A stretch of DNA of 64,000 nucleotides from an uncultured Collinsella sp. (GCA_934667065.1 CAKULD010000010.1:14573-78572); one strand, 5' to 3'. Shown: positions 9,509 to 18,410, numbered from the stretch's first letter. Notes: generated by a model from the letters alone, not told the origin. Program-made: numbers and translations.

Positions 9509-10440
9509 GCGGACGCACCCTTCAGGACGCGCTCGGCGCCATCGACCAGATCGTCGACGATTTCGCGCGCGCTTTGGCGCTCGTTGACCATGCCGGCAAT
9601 CTGCCCGCACAAATACGAGCCCTCTTCGTAATTGCCGTCTTTGGCGGCCTTGCGAAGCGCACCCGTACCCATGGCACCGAGTTCCTCGGGGCTTGCACCC
9701 GCCGCCTCGTTCTTGGCATAGGCGTTGGTAAAGGGACTCTTGAGGGCACGCACCGGGTGTCCCGTCGAGCGACCGGTCGCACGCGTCGATGTATCGCCCG
9801 CCTTGAGCACCAGCTCTTTGTACTGCTCGGATACGGTGCACTCGTTTGCGACCAGAAAGCGCGTACCCACTTGGACGCCGGCAGCGCCGAGCATAAAGGC
9901 GGCCGCCACGCCGCGACCATCGGCAATACCGCCAGCCGCCACAACGGGAATATCGACCGCATCGACAACCTGCGGCACCAGCGCCATCGTCGAGGTCTCG
10001 CCAATATGACCGCCCGACTCGGTGCCCTCGGCAACCACGGCGGTAGCTCCACGACGCGCTACGAGACGCGCCAGCGCCACCGAAGCTACAACGGGGATGA
10101 CCTTGATGCCTGCATCGCTCCAAGCCTTCATGTACTTGGTGGGATTGCCGGCACCCGTGACGACGACAGGCACCTGCTCATCGATCACAACCTGCGCGAC
10201 CTCGTCGGCAAACGGGCTCATGAGCATCACGTTGACGCCAAAGGGCTTATCCGTCTTAGCGCGCAGCTCGTTGATCTGGTCGCGTAGCCAGTTGGCATCG
10301 GCATTCATAGCCGCGATGATGCCTAGGCCACCCGCCTCGGACACGGCAGATGCCAGCGAGGCATCGGCAATCCAGGCCATGCCGCCCTGGAACACGGGCT
10401 TCTCGATGCCAAGCAGGTCGCAGAGAGGAGTCTTGAGCAT
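9496..10440 (-). CDS. fabK: Enoyl-ACP reductase II FabK (FMN-dependent)
   Basis: A 314-residue TIM-barrel flavoprotein of the 2-nitropropane dioxygenase-like superfamily. It has PVFQGGMAWIA at the N-terminus, the catalytic His145 in GTESGGHIGE and the phosphate-binding VAAGGIADGRG. FabK replaces the triclosan-sensitive FabI; no fabI is present here. It sits 3 bp after acpP within the fab operon, which separates it from other members of the superfamily. Confidence 0.94.
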   Translation of the reverse strand: MLKTPLCDLLGIEKPVFQGGMAWIADASLASAVSEAGGLGIIAAMNADANWLRDQINELRAKTDKPFGVNVMLMSPFADEVAQVVIDEQVPVVVTGAGNPTKYMKAWSDAGIKVIPVVASVALARLVARRGATAVVAEGTESGGHIGETSTMALVPQVVDAVDIPVVAAGGIADGRGVAAAFMLGAAGVQVGTRFLVANECTVSEQYKELVLKAGDTSTRATGRSTGHPVRALKSPFTNAYAKNEAAGASPEELGAMGTGALRKAAKDGNYEEGSYLCGQIAGMVNERQSAREIVDDLVDGAERVLKGASAWVA

Positions 10441-10442
10441 TA

Positions 10443-10679
10443 CTACTTCTCCAATGCCGCCTCGACCGTATCGACGAACTCGCCGACCGTCTTGGGGTTC
10501 TCCTCGGTATCGAGCTGAATGCCAAACTCGTCCTCGACGGCGACAAGGATCTCGACGGTACCCAAGCTGTCGAGGCCAATCTCCTCGAGCGTAGACTCGG
10601 GCTTCATCTCGACATCGTCAAGGCCGGCGGTCTCGCGAATAACGTCGCAAACGCGCTCGAAGGTCTTCTGATCTGCCAT
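10443..10679 (-). CDS. acpP: Acyl carrier protein
   Basis: A 78-residue acidic helical protein. The 4'-phosphopantetheine attachment site is Ser38 in the conserved GLDSLG motif. The start ATG at 10679 has AAAGGAG upstream. It carries acyl chains between all the enzymes encoded in this operon and lies between fabH and fabK. Confidence 0.97.
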   Translation of the reverse strand: MADQKTFERVCDVIRETAGLDDVEMKPESTLEEIGLDSLGTVEILVAVEDEFGIQLDTEENPKTVGEFVDTVEAALEK

Positions 10680-10731
10680 GGTAGTTCTCCTTTGTTTGTG
10701 CCCTGGGGGCGTTTTTATGTCCTATGTGCAA

Positions 10732-11691
10732 CTACTTCCAGCGAAGCAGGTAGCCACCTATATCCAGACCGGCGCCAAATCCAACCAAGGCGATGACGTC
10801 GCCCGGGCGAAGCGCACCGGAGTTTGCCAATCGGTCGAGGGCAAGCGGAATGCAGGCGCTCGAGATGTTGCCGGTCTCGCGCAGTGTGCGGATCACGCGG
10901 TCGTCCGGCACGCCTAGGCGCTTGACCGCCTGGCTCAAAATTCGTTCGTTGGCCTGATGGAATACAAAATGGTCGATGTCCTCAATCGCGATACTTGCGT
11001 CGCTCGCGAGCTTGTTGACCGTGTCGCAGATGGCATTGACGCCAAACTTAAAGACGCGACGGCCGTTCATGGATAGCACGCTCTCGCGGTCCACGGAAGC
11101 TTTGAACGGCGAGGTGCCGGCCAGCCCCGGTACACGCAGCGTCTCGACATCGGGTGCGGTCGAAAGTTCTACGGCAAGGGGGCTCTCTCCCCCGGCCTCT
11201 ATGACCGCAGCGCCCGCGCCATCACCAAAGAGCACGCACGTCGCACGGTCGGTCCAGTCGAGTGCACGCGTCATCTGCTCGGCAGCGACGACAAGTACAT
11301 GCTTGGCACGGCCACGGGCGATATAGCCCTCGGCGACATCGAGCGCAAATACAAAGCCGGCACAGGCTGCCGAGACGTCAAAGGCAGGACATGTGGCTCC
11401 TAAGCGCTCGGCAACGGCGCACGCTTCGGCGGGAACGAGATGGTCGCCCGTCGTCGTCGAGCAGACGATAAGATCCAGCTGGCTCGCGTCGATTCCAGAT
11501 GCCTGGAGTGCCCGCTCGCTTGCTGCAACGGCAAGGTCGTCGAGCGACTCGTTGGTGCAGACATGGCGGCTCTTAATACCCGTGCGGGTAAAAATCCACT
11601 CATCCGAGGTATCGAGAAACTCGGACAGCTCGTCATTGGAAACGCTGCGCTCGGGAAGTGCCGAGCCCGTTCCCAGTATCGTGAAACCCAT
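10732..11691 (-). CDS. fabH: Beta-ketoacyl-ACP synthase III FabH
   Basis: A 319-residue condensing enzyme that starts fatty-acid synthesis from an acyl-CoA primer and malonyl-ACP. Catalytic Cys110 is in SAACAGF, with His in FVFHQANERI and Asn in TGNISSA. The ATG at 11691 has a near-perfect AAAGGAGG Shine-Dalgarno; an upstream in-frame extension is rejected for this reason. It is the first gene of the fab operon, preceded by two operator-like palindromes. Confidence 0.96.
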   Translation of the reverse strand: MGFTILGTGSALPERSVSNDELSEFLDTSDEWIFTRTGIKSRHVCTNESLDDLAVAASERALQASGIDASQLDLIVCSTTTGDHLVPAEACAVAERLGATCPAFDVSAACAGFVFALDVAEGYIARGRAKHVLVVAAEQMTRALDWTDRATCVLFGDGAGAAVIEAGGESPLAVELSTAPDVETLRVPGLAGTSPFKASVDRESVLSMNGRRVFKFGVNAICDTVNKLASDASIAIEDIDHFVFHQANERILSQAVKRLGVPDDRVIRTLRETGNISSACIPLALDRLANSGALRPGDVIALVGFGAGLDIGGYLLRWK

Positions 11692-11708
11692 CACTAACCT
11701 CCTTTGAG

Positions 11709-11726
11709 TTGTTGACGTGTTTACAT
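11709..11726. promoter_or_regulatory. Operator-like palindrome, copy 1, fabH-birA intergenic region
   Basis: TTGTTGACGTGTTTACAT: an imperfect palindrome that differs at one base from the copy 48 bp away. It lies 18 bp upstream of the fabH start, inside the likely 5' untranslated region or promoter of the fab operon. A dimeric repressor site is inferred. Confidence 0.6.
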
Positions 11727-11756
11727 CGACCAAGAGAGGATAGCGCATTCTTCGCC

Positions 11757-11774
11757 TTGTTGACGTGTTAACAT
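11757..11774. promoter_or_regulatory. Operator-like palindrome, copy 2, overlapping a likely birA promoter
   Basis: TTGTTGACGTGTTAACAT: 12 of 16 core positions (TGTTGACG/TGTTAACA) are symmetric. Its TTGACG could serve as the -35 box of a plus-strand promoter for birA with CTAAAT 17 bp later (11783-11788). Two copies at a divergent promoter suggest shared control of lipid synthesis and biotinylation. Confidence 0.6.
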
Positions 11775-11867
11775 TAAATTGCCTAAATGCAACAAAGGCT
11801 TCACATTGTGTCTATCTTTCGACACCACTGCGTTATTCACTTATCCATTAAGGAGGTAGCAGCCGCT

Positions 11868-12644
11868 ATGGATGCCCAATTAACGATCGTCGACGTAACC
11901 GGATCGACCAACGATGACCTGCTCGAAGCAGGAAAACAGGGGGCGCCGCACGGCACGGGACTTGCCGCTCACGCGCAAACGGCAGGACGTGGCCGACGCG
12001 GCCACAAGTGGGATTCAGCCGCCGGCAACCTGTTGCTTTCGATCGTCCTACGTCCACAAGTTGATCCCGCCAAGTACTCTGGCCTTGCTGCCGTCAGCGG
12101 CCTAGCGGTGCTCGAGGCGCTCGAAAAGCAAGGCCTCGCAAACGAGATTGGCCTCAAATGGCCCAACGACCTTGTCGCGCGAGGACGCAAGCTCGGCGGC
12201 ATTCTGGTCGAGGCCGCGCGCGATAACGAAGGGAGAACCTTCGCCGTCTGCGGTATTGGCGTCAACGTAAATTATGTGCCCTCGGAGGTCCCCGATGGTG
12301 GCCTGCCGGCAATCGGACTCTCTGACCTCAACGAGAGCGTTCCCACTGTCGATGCGCTACTCGAGGAGGTCTATCACGCCGTCGTAGACGTTGCAGACGT
12401 TTGGGCAAAGCACCTCAATGCGCTCAGCAATGACGCCGGCCCCCTTGCCCCCGTCCACGATGATTACATCGCCCGCCTCAATTGGATTGGGGAGCACGTT
12501 GTCGCCCGCTCCCCTGCCGGAGGCGAGCTGGCACGCGGCATTTTTAGAACGGTCGACGATTGTGGTCGCGCGAGCATCGAGACCGAAGGCGGCTTGCGCG
12601 CGTTCCACTTCGAAGAAGCGTCCTTGCGCCCTCTGAGCGATTAG
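11868..12644 (+). CDS. birA: Biotin--[acetyl-CoA-carboxylase] ligase
   Basis: A 258-residue class I biotin protein ligase that makes biotinyl-AMP and biotinylates AccB. It has the biotin/AMP loop GRGRRGHKW, KWPNDL, and the C-terminal SH3-like domain. There is no N-terminal helix-turn-helix, so it is unlikely to be a DNA-binding repressor. The ATG at 11868 begins at the catalytic domain and is preceded by AAGGAGG at a slightly long 11-bp distance; a longer start at 11787 adds residues with no family match. It is divergent from the fab operon whose product AccB it modifies. Confidence 0.93.
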   Translation: MDAQLTIVDVTGSTNDDLLEAGKQGAPHGTGLAAHAQTAGRGRRGHKWDSAAGNLLLSIVLRPQVDPAKYSGLAAVSGLAVLEALEKQGLANEIGLKWPNDLVARGRKLGGILVEAARDNEGRTFAVCGIGVNVNYVPSEVPDGGLPAIGLSDLNESVPTVDALLEEVYHAVVDVADVWAKHLNALSNDAGPLAPVHDDYIARLNWIGEHVVARSPAGGELARGIFRTVDDCGRASIETEGGLRAFHFEEASLRPLSD

Positions 12645-12699
12645 AGCGCCGCGGCCGTTCGCTCAATAGACGTATTCGCCGTCTCAAAATCTCACCCCA

Positions 12700-12740
12700 A
12701 AACAAAAGAGCCCCGCTACCGTAACGGCAGCGGGGCTCTG
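12700..12740 (-). terminator. Intrinsic terminator of the str operon
   Basis: An 11-bp stem (AGAGCCCCGCT with its complement) followed on the minus strand by TTTTGTTTT, 20 bp after rpsJ. It ends rpsL-rpsG-fusA-rpsJ and separates rpsJ from any S10 operon genes. Confidence 0.88.
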
Positions 12741-12760
12741 TAAGCTATGAGCGATATCGC

Positions 12761-13069
12761 TTAGAGCTTGATGTCGATGTCGACGCCAGCGGGGAGGTCG
12801 AGACGCATGAGCGAATCAACGGTGCCCGAGGTGGGGTCGAGGATGTCGATGAGGCGCTTGTGGGTGCGCATCTCGAACTGCTCACGGGAGTCCTTGTTCA
12901 CGTGCGGCGAGCGGATAACCGTGTACAGGTTGCGCTCGGTGGGCAGGGGGACAGGACCGGAAACGCGAGCGCCGGTCTTCTGAGCGGTCTCGACGATGAG
13001 CTTCGCGGACTGATCGACGACCTCGTGATCATAGCCCTTGAGGCGAATGCGGATCTTCTGGGTAGCCAA
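12761..13069 (-). CDS. rpsJ: Ribosomal protein uS10
   Basis: A 102-residue 30S protein, also the NusE antitermination factor. The core motifs RIRLKGYDH and GPVPLPT are present and the length is normal. The start codon is TTG at 13069 with GGAGG 6 bp upstream. It is the last gene of the str operon here, directly after fusA and before a terminator, instead of heading the S10 operon; tuf, usual after fusA, lies at 62 kb. Confidence 0.97.
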   Translation of the reverse strand: MATQKIRIRLKGYDHEVVDQSAKLIVETAQKTGARVSGPVPLPTERNLYTVIRSPHVNKDSREQFEMRTHKRLIDILDPTSGTVDSLMRLDLPAGVDIDIKL

Positions 13070-13129
13070 CTTAAACCTCCAAAGAGTGCGAGAGATGTTC
13101 TCGCGGATTACGTAACAGGGAGCTCGAAC

Positions 13130-15229
13130 TTAGGCGTTCTTGCTCATGACCTCGTCCACGATGGACTTGGGCGCGGGCTCATAAGAGTCGAACTGCATCG
13201 TGTAGGATGCACGGCCCTGGGTCTGGGAGCGAAGGTCGGTAGCGTAACCGAACATCTCGCCCAGCGGCACCTTGGCACGGATGAGCTTGCTGTTCTTGCG
13301 ATCCTCCATGCCCTCGATCTTGCCGCGGCGACCGGAGAGGTTGCCCATAACGTCGCCCATGTACTGCTCGGGGGTCTCGACCTCGACAGCCATGATCGGC
13401 TCGAGCAGCTGCGGGTCGGACTTCTTGAGAGCGTCCTTGATAGCCATGGAACCGGCGATCTTGAAGGCAGCCTCGGAGGAGTCGACCTCGTGGTAAGAAC
13501 CGTCGAACAGGGTGACCTTAACGTCGAGGACCGGGAAGCCGGCGATAACACCGGTGTTCAGGGCCTCCTGGATGCCCTTATCGATGGACGGGATGTACTC
13601 CTTGGGCACGACGCCGCCGACGATAGCGTTGACGAACTCGTAGCCGAAGCCCTCCTCCATCTTCTCGAGCTTGATGACGGCGTGGCCGTACTGACCGCGA
13701 CCACCGGACTGACGGACGAACTTGCCCTCAGCCTTCTCGACATCGTGACCAGCGGTCTCGCGGTAGGCAACCTGGGGCTTACCGACGTTAGCGTCAACCT
13801 TGAACTCACGGAGCAGACGGTCGACGATGATCTCGAGGTGCAGCTCGCCCATGCCGGCGATGATGGTCTGGCCGGTCTCGTGGTTGGTGGACACCTGGAA
13901 GGTCGGGTCCTCCTCGGCGAGCTTGGTCAGAGCCAGGGACATCTTGTCCTGCTCGGCCTTGGTCTTGGGCTCAATGGCAACGTCGATAACGGGCTTGGCG
14001 AACTCGATCTTCTCGAGGACGATCTCCTTGCCCTCGGCGCACAGGGTGTCACCGGTGGTGGAGTTCTTGAAGCCGACGCAAGCGACGATGTCGCCGGCGG
14101 CAGCGTCGTCACGGTCGATACGCTCGGCGGCGTTCATCTCGAGGATGCGGCCGAGGCGCTCGCGCTGACCGTTGGAAGCGTTGACAACGTAGGAGCCAGA
14201 CTCGGCGCGGCCGGAGTAAACGCGGACGTAGGTGAGCTTACCGACGAACGGGTCGGTCATGATCTTGAAGACCAGGCCGGAGAAGGGCTCGTCGAAGGAA
14301 GGATGACGCTCGATCTCCTCGCCGGTGTCCGGATCGGTACCGGTGACGGCCTCGACGTCAAGCGGGCTGGGCAGGTAGTCGACAACAGCGTCGAGCAGCT
14401 CCTGGACGCCCTTGTTCTTGTAGGCGGAACCCACGAAGACGAGGTTGAGCTCGTTGGCCAGAACACCCTTGCGCAGAGCAGCCTTGAGCTCCTCGACGGT
14501 GAAGTCCTCCTCCATGAGGATCTTCTCCATGAGCTCGTCGTCAAAGCTGGCAGCAGCGTCGAGGAGCTCCTCGCGCTTGGCGGCAGCGATGTCGGCGAAC
14601 TCAGCCGGGATCTCGTCCATCGGCTCGGGGTAGGTCATGCCCTTGTCGTCGGCCTTGAAGTCCCATGCGGTCATGGTGACCAGGTCGATGACGCCCCAGA
14701 AGTTGTCCTCGGCGCCCATCGGGACCTGAGCGGCCACGGCGTTAGCGTCGAGACGATCCTTCATGGTCTCGATAGCGTTGAAGAAGTCAGCGCCCACGCG
14801 GTCATACTTGTTGATGAAGGCGATGCGGGGGACGTTGAAGGTAGAAGCCTGACGCCAAACGGTCTCAGACTGGGGCTGAACGCCGGCAACGGCGTCGAAG
14901 ACGGCGACAGCGCCATCGAGGACGCGCAGGCAGCGCTCGACCTCGGCGGTGAAGTCAACGTGGCCCGGGGTGTCGATGATCTGGATGCGGTAGTCCTTAC
15001 CGTCCTTGTTCCAGAAGCACGTGGTAGCAGCGGAGGTAATGGTTACGCCGCGCTCCTGCTCCTGAACCATCCAGTCCATGGTGGCAGCGCCCTCATGGAC
15101 CTCACCGATCTTGTGGGTCTTACCGGTGTAGTAAAGAATACGCTCGGTCGTGGTGGTCTTACCGGCATCGATGTGAGCCATGATGCCGATGTTACGGGTA
15201 TCGGAAAGCTTGTACTTAGGCTTAGCCAT
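13130..15229 (-). CDS. fusA: Elongation factor G
   Basis: A 699-residue translational GTPase that drives translocation and, with RRF, ribosome recycling. The G1 motif [11 protein letters not shown]3 DTPGHVDF and G4 NKYD are in order, followed by domains II-V. Length is typical of bacterial EF-G. The start has AAGGA upstream. It is in the str operon between rpsG and rpsJ. Confidence 0.98.
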   Translation of the reverse strand: MAKPKYKLSDTRNIGIMAHIDAGKTTTTERILYYTGKTHKIGEVHEGAATMDWMVQEQERGVTITSAATTCFWNKDGKDYRIQIIDTPGHVDFTAEVERCLRVLDGAVAVFDAVAGVQPQSETVWRQASTFNVPRIAFINKYDRVGADFFNAIETMKDRLDANAVAAQVPMGAEDNFWGVIDLVTMTAWDFKADDKGMTYPEPMDEIPAEFADIAAAKREELLDAAASFDDELMEKILMEEDFTVEELKAALRKGVLANELNLVFVGSAYKNKGVQELLDAVVDYLPSPLDVEAVTGTDPDTGEEIERHPSFDEPFSGLVFKIMTDPFVGKLTYVRVYSGRAESGSYVVNASNGQRERLGRILEMNAAERIDRDDAAAGDIVACVGFKNSTTGDTLCAEGKEIVLEKIEFAKPVIDVAIEPKTKAEQDKMSLALTKLAEEDPTFQVSTNHETGQTIIAGMGELHLEIIVDRLLREFKVDANVGKPQVAYRETAGHDVEKAEGKFVRQSGGRGQYGHAVIKLEKMEEGFGYEFVNAIVGGVVPKEYIPSIDKGIQEALNTGVIAGFPVLDVKVTLFDGSYHEVDSSEAAFKIAGSMAIKDALKKSDPQLLEPIMAVEVETPEQYMGDVMGNLSGRRGKIEGMEDRKNSKLIRAKVPLGEMFGYATDLRSQTQGRASYTMQFDSYEPAPKSIVDEVMSKNA

Positions 15230-15248
15230 GTTAGTTCCTTACCTTAAC

Positions 15249-15722
15249 TTACCAACGATAGTGAGAGAACGCGCGGTTGGCCTCGGCCATCTTGAAGACG
15301 TCCTCACGCTTCTTGACGGAAGCGCCCAGGCCGTTGGAAGCGTCGAGGATCTCGTTAGCGAGACGCTCGGCCATGGTCTTCTCCTTGCGAGCGCGGGAGA
15401 AGTTGACGATCCAGCGGATACCCAGAGCGGTGGAACGACGGGAGTTGACCTCCATCGGGACCTGATAGGTAGCGCCACCGACACGCTTGGGCTTAACCTC
15501 GAGCGTGGGCTTGACGTTGTCCATAGCCTTCTTGAAGGTAGCGAGAGCGTCGCCACCCTCGGACTTCTCGGCAACGATCTCGAAAGCGGTGTAAACGATG
15601 CGCTCAGCGGTGGCCTTCTTGCCGTCAAGAAGGACCTTGTTGATGAGCTGAGTCACCAGGCGGTTGTTGTAAACGGCGTCAGGCTGAACCTCACGACGAT
15701 TAGCTGCTGCACGACGCGGCAT
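15249..15722 (-). CDS. rpsG: Ribosomal protein uS7
   Basis: A 157-residue 30S head protein that nucleates 16S rRNA 3' domain assembly. It has the N-terminal MPRR and the [10 protein letters not shown] and NRAFSHYRW segments of the family. The start at 15722 follows AAGGAG. It lies 19 bp upstream of fusA in the str operon. Confidence 0.98.
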   Translation of the reverse strand: MPRRAAANRREVQPDAVYNNRLVTQLINKVLLDGKKATAERIVYTAFEIVAEKSEGGDALATFKKAMDNVKPTLEVKPKRVGGATYQVPMEVNSRRSTALGIRWIVNFSRARKEKTMAERLANEILDASNGLGASVKKREDVFKMAEANRAFSHYRW

Positions 15723-15795
15723 GTGAAATCTCCTTAAGTGTCTACCGTGCGGCGCTTAGGCGGCACACGGCGAAAGTATCAAAACGTTATCTGGC

Positions 15796-16173
15796 TTATT
15801 TAGCCTTGGGGCGCTTAGCACCGTACTTGGAACGGGCCTGCATACGGTTCTGGACCGGAGCAGCGTCGTAGGCGCCACGGATGACGTGATAACGGACACC
15901 AGGGAGGTCACGGACACGACCGCCGCGGACGAGCACGATGGAGTGCTCCTGCAGGTTGTGGCCCTCACCCGGGATGTAAGCAGTAACTTCGATGCCGTTG
16001 ACGAGGCGAACACGGGCAACCTTACGAAGAGCCGAGTTCGGCTTCTTGGGGCTCGTGGTGAAGACGCGGGTGCACACGCCGCGCTTCTGTGCGTTGTGCT
16101 GCAGAGCAGCGTTCTTGGACTTCTTGGGCACGGAATGGCGGCCCTGGCGAACCAGCTGGTTAATAGTAGGCAA
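15796..16173 (-). CDS. rpsL: Ribosomal protein uS12
   Basis: A 125-residue 30S protein at the decoding centre. The [11 protein letters not shown] start and [14 protein letters not shown] loop are conserved; Lys43 (E. coli K42) is wild-type. Position 88 (E. coli K87) is Arg (CGT) in place of the usual Lys; in E. coli and mycobacteria the same change confers streptomycin resistance. The start codon is TTG at 16173 with AAGGAG 6 bp upstream. First gene of the str operon. Confidence 0.97.
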   Translation of the reverse strand: MPTINQLVRQGRHSVPKKSKNAALQHNAQKRGVCTRVFTTSPKKPNSALRKVARVRLVNGIEVTAYIPGEGHNLQEHSIVLVRGGRVRDLPGVRYHVIRGAYDAAPVQNRMQARSKYGAKRPKAK

Positions 16174-16266
16174 AGCGTACTCCTTCTCGAATGATTCCAG
16201 CTTTCTGTAAAGTGCAACGGCTTGAATCGAGGGGTCAGCATCCCCCTACGAAACACGCAGTTCGAT

Positions 16267-16295
16267 AGGATACGTGGCGTTAGCTGTGCCGTCAA
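16267..16295 (-). promoter_or_regulatory. Promoter of the str operon
   Basis: On the minus strand TTGACG, a 17-bp spacer and TATCCT, about 95 bp upstream of the rpsL start. This is a good sigma-70 type match. Confidence 0.7.
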
Positions 16296-16378
16296 CAGAC
16301 CACGCCGCCGGGCGTATCCCAAAATAGGCACATTTCCGCAAACCCTACACAATAGGAATCCCTTTCTGTGCGCGGGGG

Positions 16379-16519
16379 CGGATTCCCGGTCCGGGCGGCC
16401 CGCTGTTTAAGTTTGCTGCTCTACAGTCCTGCGCAAGACGGAAAGCACATTAAGTGCTTTCCTTTGCGTGCGGAACTCGCGACAAACTTAAACAGCGGGC
16501 CGCCCGGACCGGGAATCCG
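16379..16519. repeat. Nested hairpin element, copy 1 (36-bp perfect outer arms)
   Basis: Outer arms 16379-16414 and 16484-16519 are perfectly complementary (36 of 36). The 69-bp core holds AGTCCTG near its left end, an inner palindrome at 16440-16462 (stem GGAAAGCAC, loop ATTAA) and GTGCGGAACT near its right end. Core sequence recurs in three other elements of this window; the arm sequence does not. It lies upstream of the rpsL promoter. Confidence 0.85.
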
Positions 16520-16550
16520 ACGTGCTCGTCGGGGCAACGTTCCCTTCCAA

Positions 16551-16584
16551 AAAAGGACAGGTTTATTTTGGTCGGTTTTATCTG
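16551..16584. repeat. 34-bp repeat, left member of an inverted pair flanking the sigma/anti-sigma locus
   Basis: AAAAGGACAGGTTTATTTTG and the next 14 bases recur in inverted orientation at 18496-18530 with one indel and one mismatch. The two copies bracket the ECF sigma/anti-sigma pair. Confidence 0.75.
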
Positions 16585-16647
16585 GGAAAACGCCACGCTC
16601 TAGCGGTGATCTGTTTCTCTCCACACCCTAGAGATCAATGACATTTT

Positions 16648-16772
16648 CGGAAGTGCGGGGAAAAATTGGAAACCTTCGAACAGAACGGCATTTTTGATAA
16701 CAAAACCGCAGGTCAGCAGGGGGTCATAATATCGGTGTGCTCAAGGATTTCAACTTTTTCCCCGCACTTCCG
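16648..16772. repeat. Inverted repeat with arms at 16648-16674 and 16745-16772
   Basis: The first 18 bases of the arms (CGGAAGTGCGGGGAAAAA) are perfectly complementary; the rest matches with gaps. The arms are 70 bp apart. No gene lies between them; the interior is unassigned. Confidence 0.7.
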
Positions 16773-16826
16773 TTTTGAGGTGCACGACGCATTACATCAA
16801 GCGGATTCTTCCTCATATTTTTCGTG

Positions 16827-16858
16827 AAAAGGCCGCTTCCCTTAGCGGGAAGCGGCCC
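16827..16858 (-). terminator. Intrinsic terminator of the sigma/anti-sigma operon
   Basis: An 11-bp GC-rich stem (GGCCGCTTCCC with its complement, loop of 5) followed by TTTT on the minus strand, just past the anti-sigma gene stop. Confidence 0.8.
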
Positions 16859-16864
16859 TAGATC

Positions 16865-17941
16865 TTACGAATAGACGATAGTAAAAGGTTCCGACGTTTC
16901 GGCGCCCCCTGTTGAAGTGTCGCGCGTGCCCTCAAGAGTTACCGACGCAACTTGGTCGACATCGATCAACTTCGTTGGCACCCAGATGTTCTCTCCGCTA
17001 TTGCGCGCATAAGAAAAATATAAGTTGAACACCCCTGCGTCGTCATCTTCGATAATCTGCTCCGATCCATCCTTGTAGGTGACGGTCAGTTTATTATCAA
17101 CTGCTTCATAGCCCAGATCGGGGATGTGCGCCTGGATTGAAAATGGGCTGATCTCGAGAGACGAATCATCGGAGTGGAGTTCCTTGGTATCGACGTATGT
17201 TCCGACGCTAAACTCGGGCGTCGATGCTTCGAACAGTTTCGCATCCTCACCTTCGCCCTCGGTCCACTGGATATTCCAGGTGACCGCATGTTGCAAACCT
17301 CGCTCGCGATCCATAGAGGCAAAGTACATCGTGCCATTAATGACAGTATCGCTTGATGTGTCTTTATCAATTGTGCAGCGTCTATCAGCCCATTCCTCGC
17401 CGAACTTCATGTCGGGCGTGCCGATGCCCTGTTCTTCTTCACCATAAAGAACAAGTTCGCCAATCTCTGCTGCTGGCTTGTAGTAGTTAACGCCATTTGG
17501 ATTGGACAGCGTAAACGTCACGGCGCCGCAGCCGTTTTGGTCGATTGCCATCTCATGGATATCGAGCGTATAGCCATTGCCCTCGACGGACAGATTAACC
17601 TCTTGGACTGCGCCTTCCAGGCTTTGGGGCGCGATGCCATCACCAAACTCTCTGGTGTAGGAGTACTTAGTCCCTGACGAGCCGCCATTGGTCCAGGTAA
17701 TGGAATCCCCGTTGCCGTGGTTGCCCCAGGCAGAGGCAAAATAACTTGAATTGACAACGGCGTAGGCGATCCCTCCGGTCGCCAGCACTCCGACAAGGCA
17801 CCCGATTACGGCAACATACAGAGGCTTCGCGTGGCCCTTTCGATGAAGCGGCTCGCCAGCCGCAGCATCGATAACACGGTCGGCAAGATCGTTATCGGCT
17901 TGGATGGACTCGAAGGCCTGCTTGATTTGATTGGATTTCAC
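16865..17941 (-). CDS. Membrane-anchored anti-sigma-like protein partner of ECF sigma factor
   Basis: A 358-residue protein with a short cytoplasmic N-terminus (about 40 residues), one transmembrane segment near residues 41-64 (YVAVIGCLVGVLATGGIAYA) and a large extracytoplasmic beta-rich part. Its topology and its 50-bp overlap with the preceding ECF sigma gene match anti-sigma factors with DUF4179-type extracellular domains. No HxxxCxxC zinc anti-sigma motif is present. Inferred role: it binds the sigma factor until an envelope signal releases it. The signal is unknown. Confidence 0.75.
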   Translation of the reverse strand: MKSNQIKQAFESIQADNDLADRVIDAAAGEPLHRKGHAKPLYVAVIGCLVGVLATGGIAYAVVNSSYFASAWGNHGNGDSITWTNGGSSGTKYSYTREFGDGIAPQSLEGAVQEVNLSVEGNGYTLDIHEMAIDQNGCGAVTFTLSNPNGVNYYKPAAEIGELVLYGEEEQGIGTPDMKFGEEWADRRCTIDKDTSSDTVINGTMYFASMDRERGLQHAVTWNIQWTEGEGEDAKLFEASTPEFSVGTYVDTKELHSDDSSLEISPFSIQAHIPDLGYEAVDNKLTVTYKDGSEQIIEDDDAGVFNLYFSYARNSGENIWVPTKLIDVDQVASVTLEGTRDTSTGGAETSEPFTIVYS

Positions 17942-18410
17942 GGTCGCCCTCCTCTAGGATGAACTTGAGCTTTGACCGGCCGCGAGCTAAACGCGTTCGA
18001 ACGGTCGCGGCTGGCACATGCAATAACTCGGCAATCTCTGAGGTCGAAAAGCCCAGATAGTAATAGAGCACGATGGGGACACGGAATCGTTCCGGAAGTC
18101 GCATAACGTCTGACAGGACCGCCTTGGTCTCCTCCTGCGCCGTCGAAAGCGAATCGGCCAGGTTCTCAATATCCTCCACACGCCTCCATGGCTTTCGAAA
18201 GAGCGATTTGCACTCGTTGATCGTGACCCGGATAAGCCATCGGCGAAGATGCTCCCAACTTTCAAAGCGCCCATCGCTTTTAAGCAACTTAAGAAAAACA
18301 TCTTGGGCAACATCATCGGCATCGGCGCGATCGCGCAGGTACGTCAATGCGATCCGAAATACGACATCCCGGTGTTCTTCGACCGCCTGTCTAAAAGCTT
18401 GTTCTTCCAT
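17892..18410 (-). CDS. ECF-family RNA polymerase sigma factor
   Basis: A 172-residue group IV sigma factor. Region 2 is near residues 10-75 (DADDVAQDVFLKLLK) and region 4 near 105-160, with the helix-turn-helix FSTSEIAELLHVPAATVRTR. The ATG at 18410 directly follows a GGGAGGTG Shine-Dalgarno; the in-frame GTG at 18416 is inside it. The 3' end overlaps the anti-sigma-like gene by 50 bp. Its regulon cannot be read from this window. Confidence 0.92.
   Translation of the reverse strand: MEEQAFRQAVEEHRDVVFRIALTYLRDRADADDVAQDVFLKLLKSDGRFESWEHLRRWLIRVTINECKSLFRKPWRRVEDIENLADSLSTAQEETKAVLSDVMRLPERFRVPIVLYYYLGFSTSEIAELLHVPAATVRTRLARGRSKLKFILEEGDREIQSNQAGLRVHPSR

Noticed and set aside
9509..10123. N-terminal extension of fabD into fabK
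   Set aside because: The extra residues are Arg/Gly-rich and lie inside conserved fabK sequence; FabD family proteins start at the FAGQGAQ region.
11868..12644. BirA as the repressor binding the fab/birA palindromes
   Set aside because: The protein has no N-terminal helix-turn-helix, and known BirA operators have a wider spacing between half-sites.
12860..15247. A 795-codon plus-strand frame opposite fusA
   Set aside because: Antisense shadow of EF-G with low-complexity Leu/Val/Asp-rich composition.
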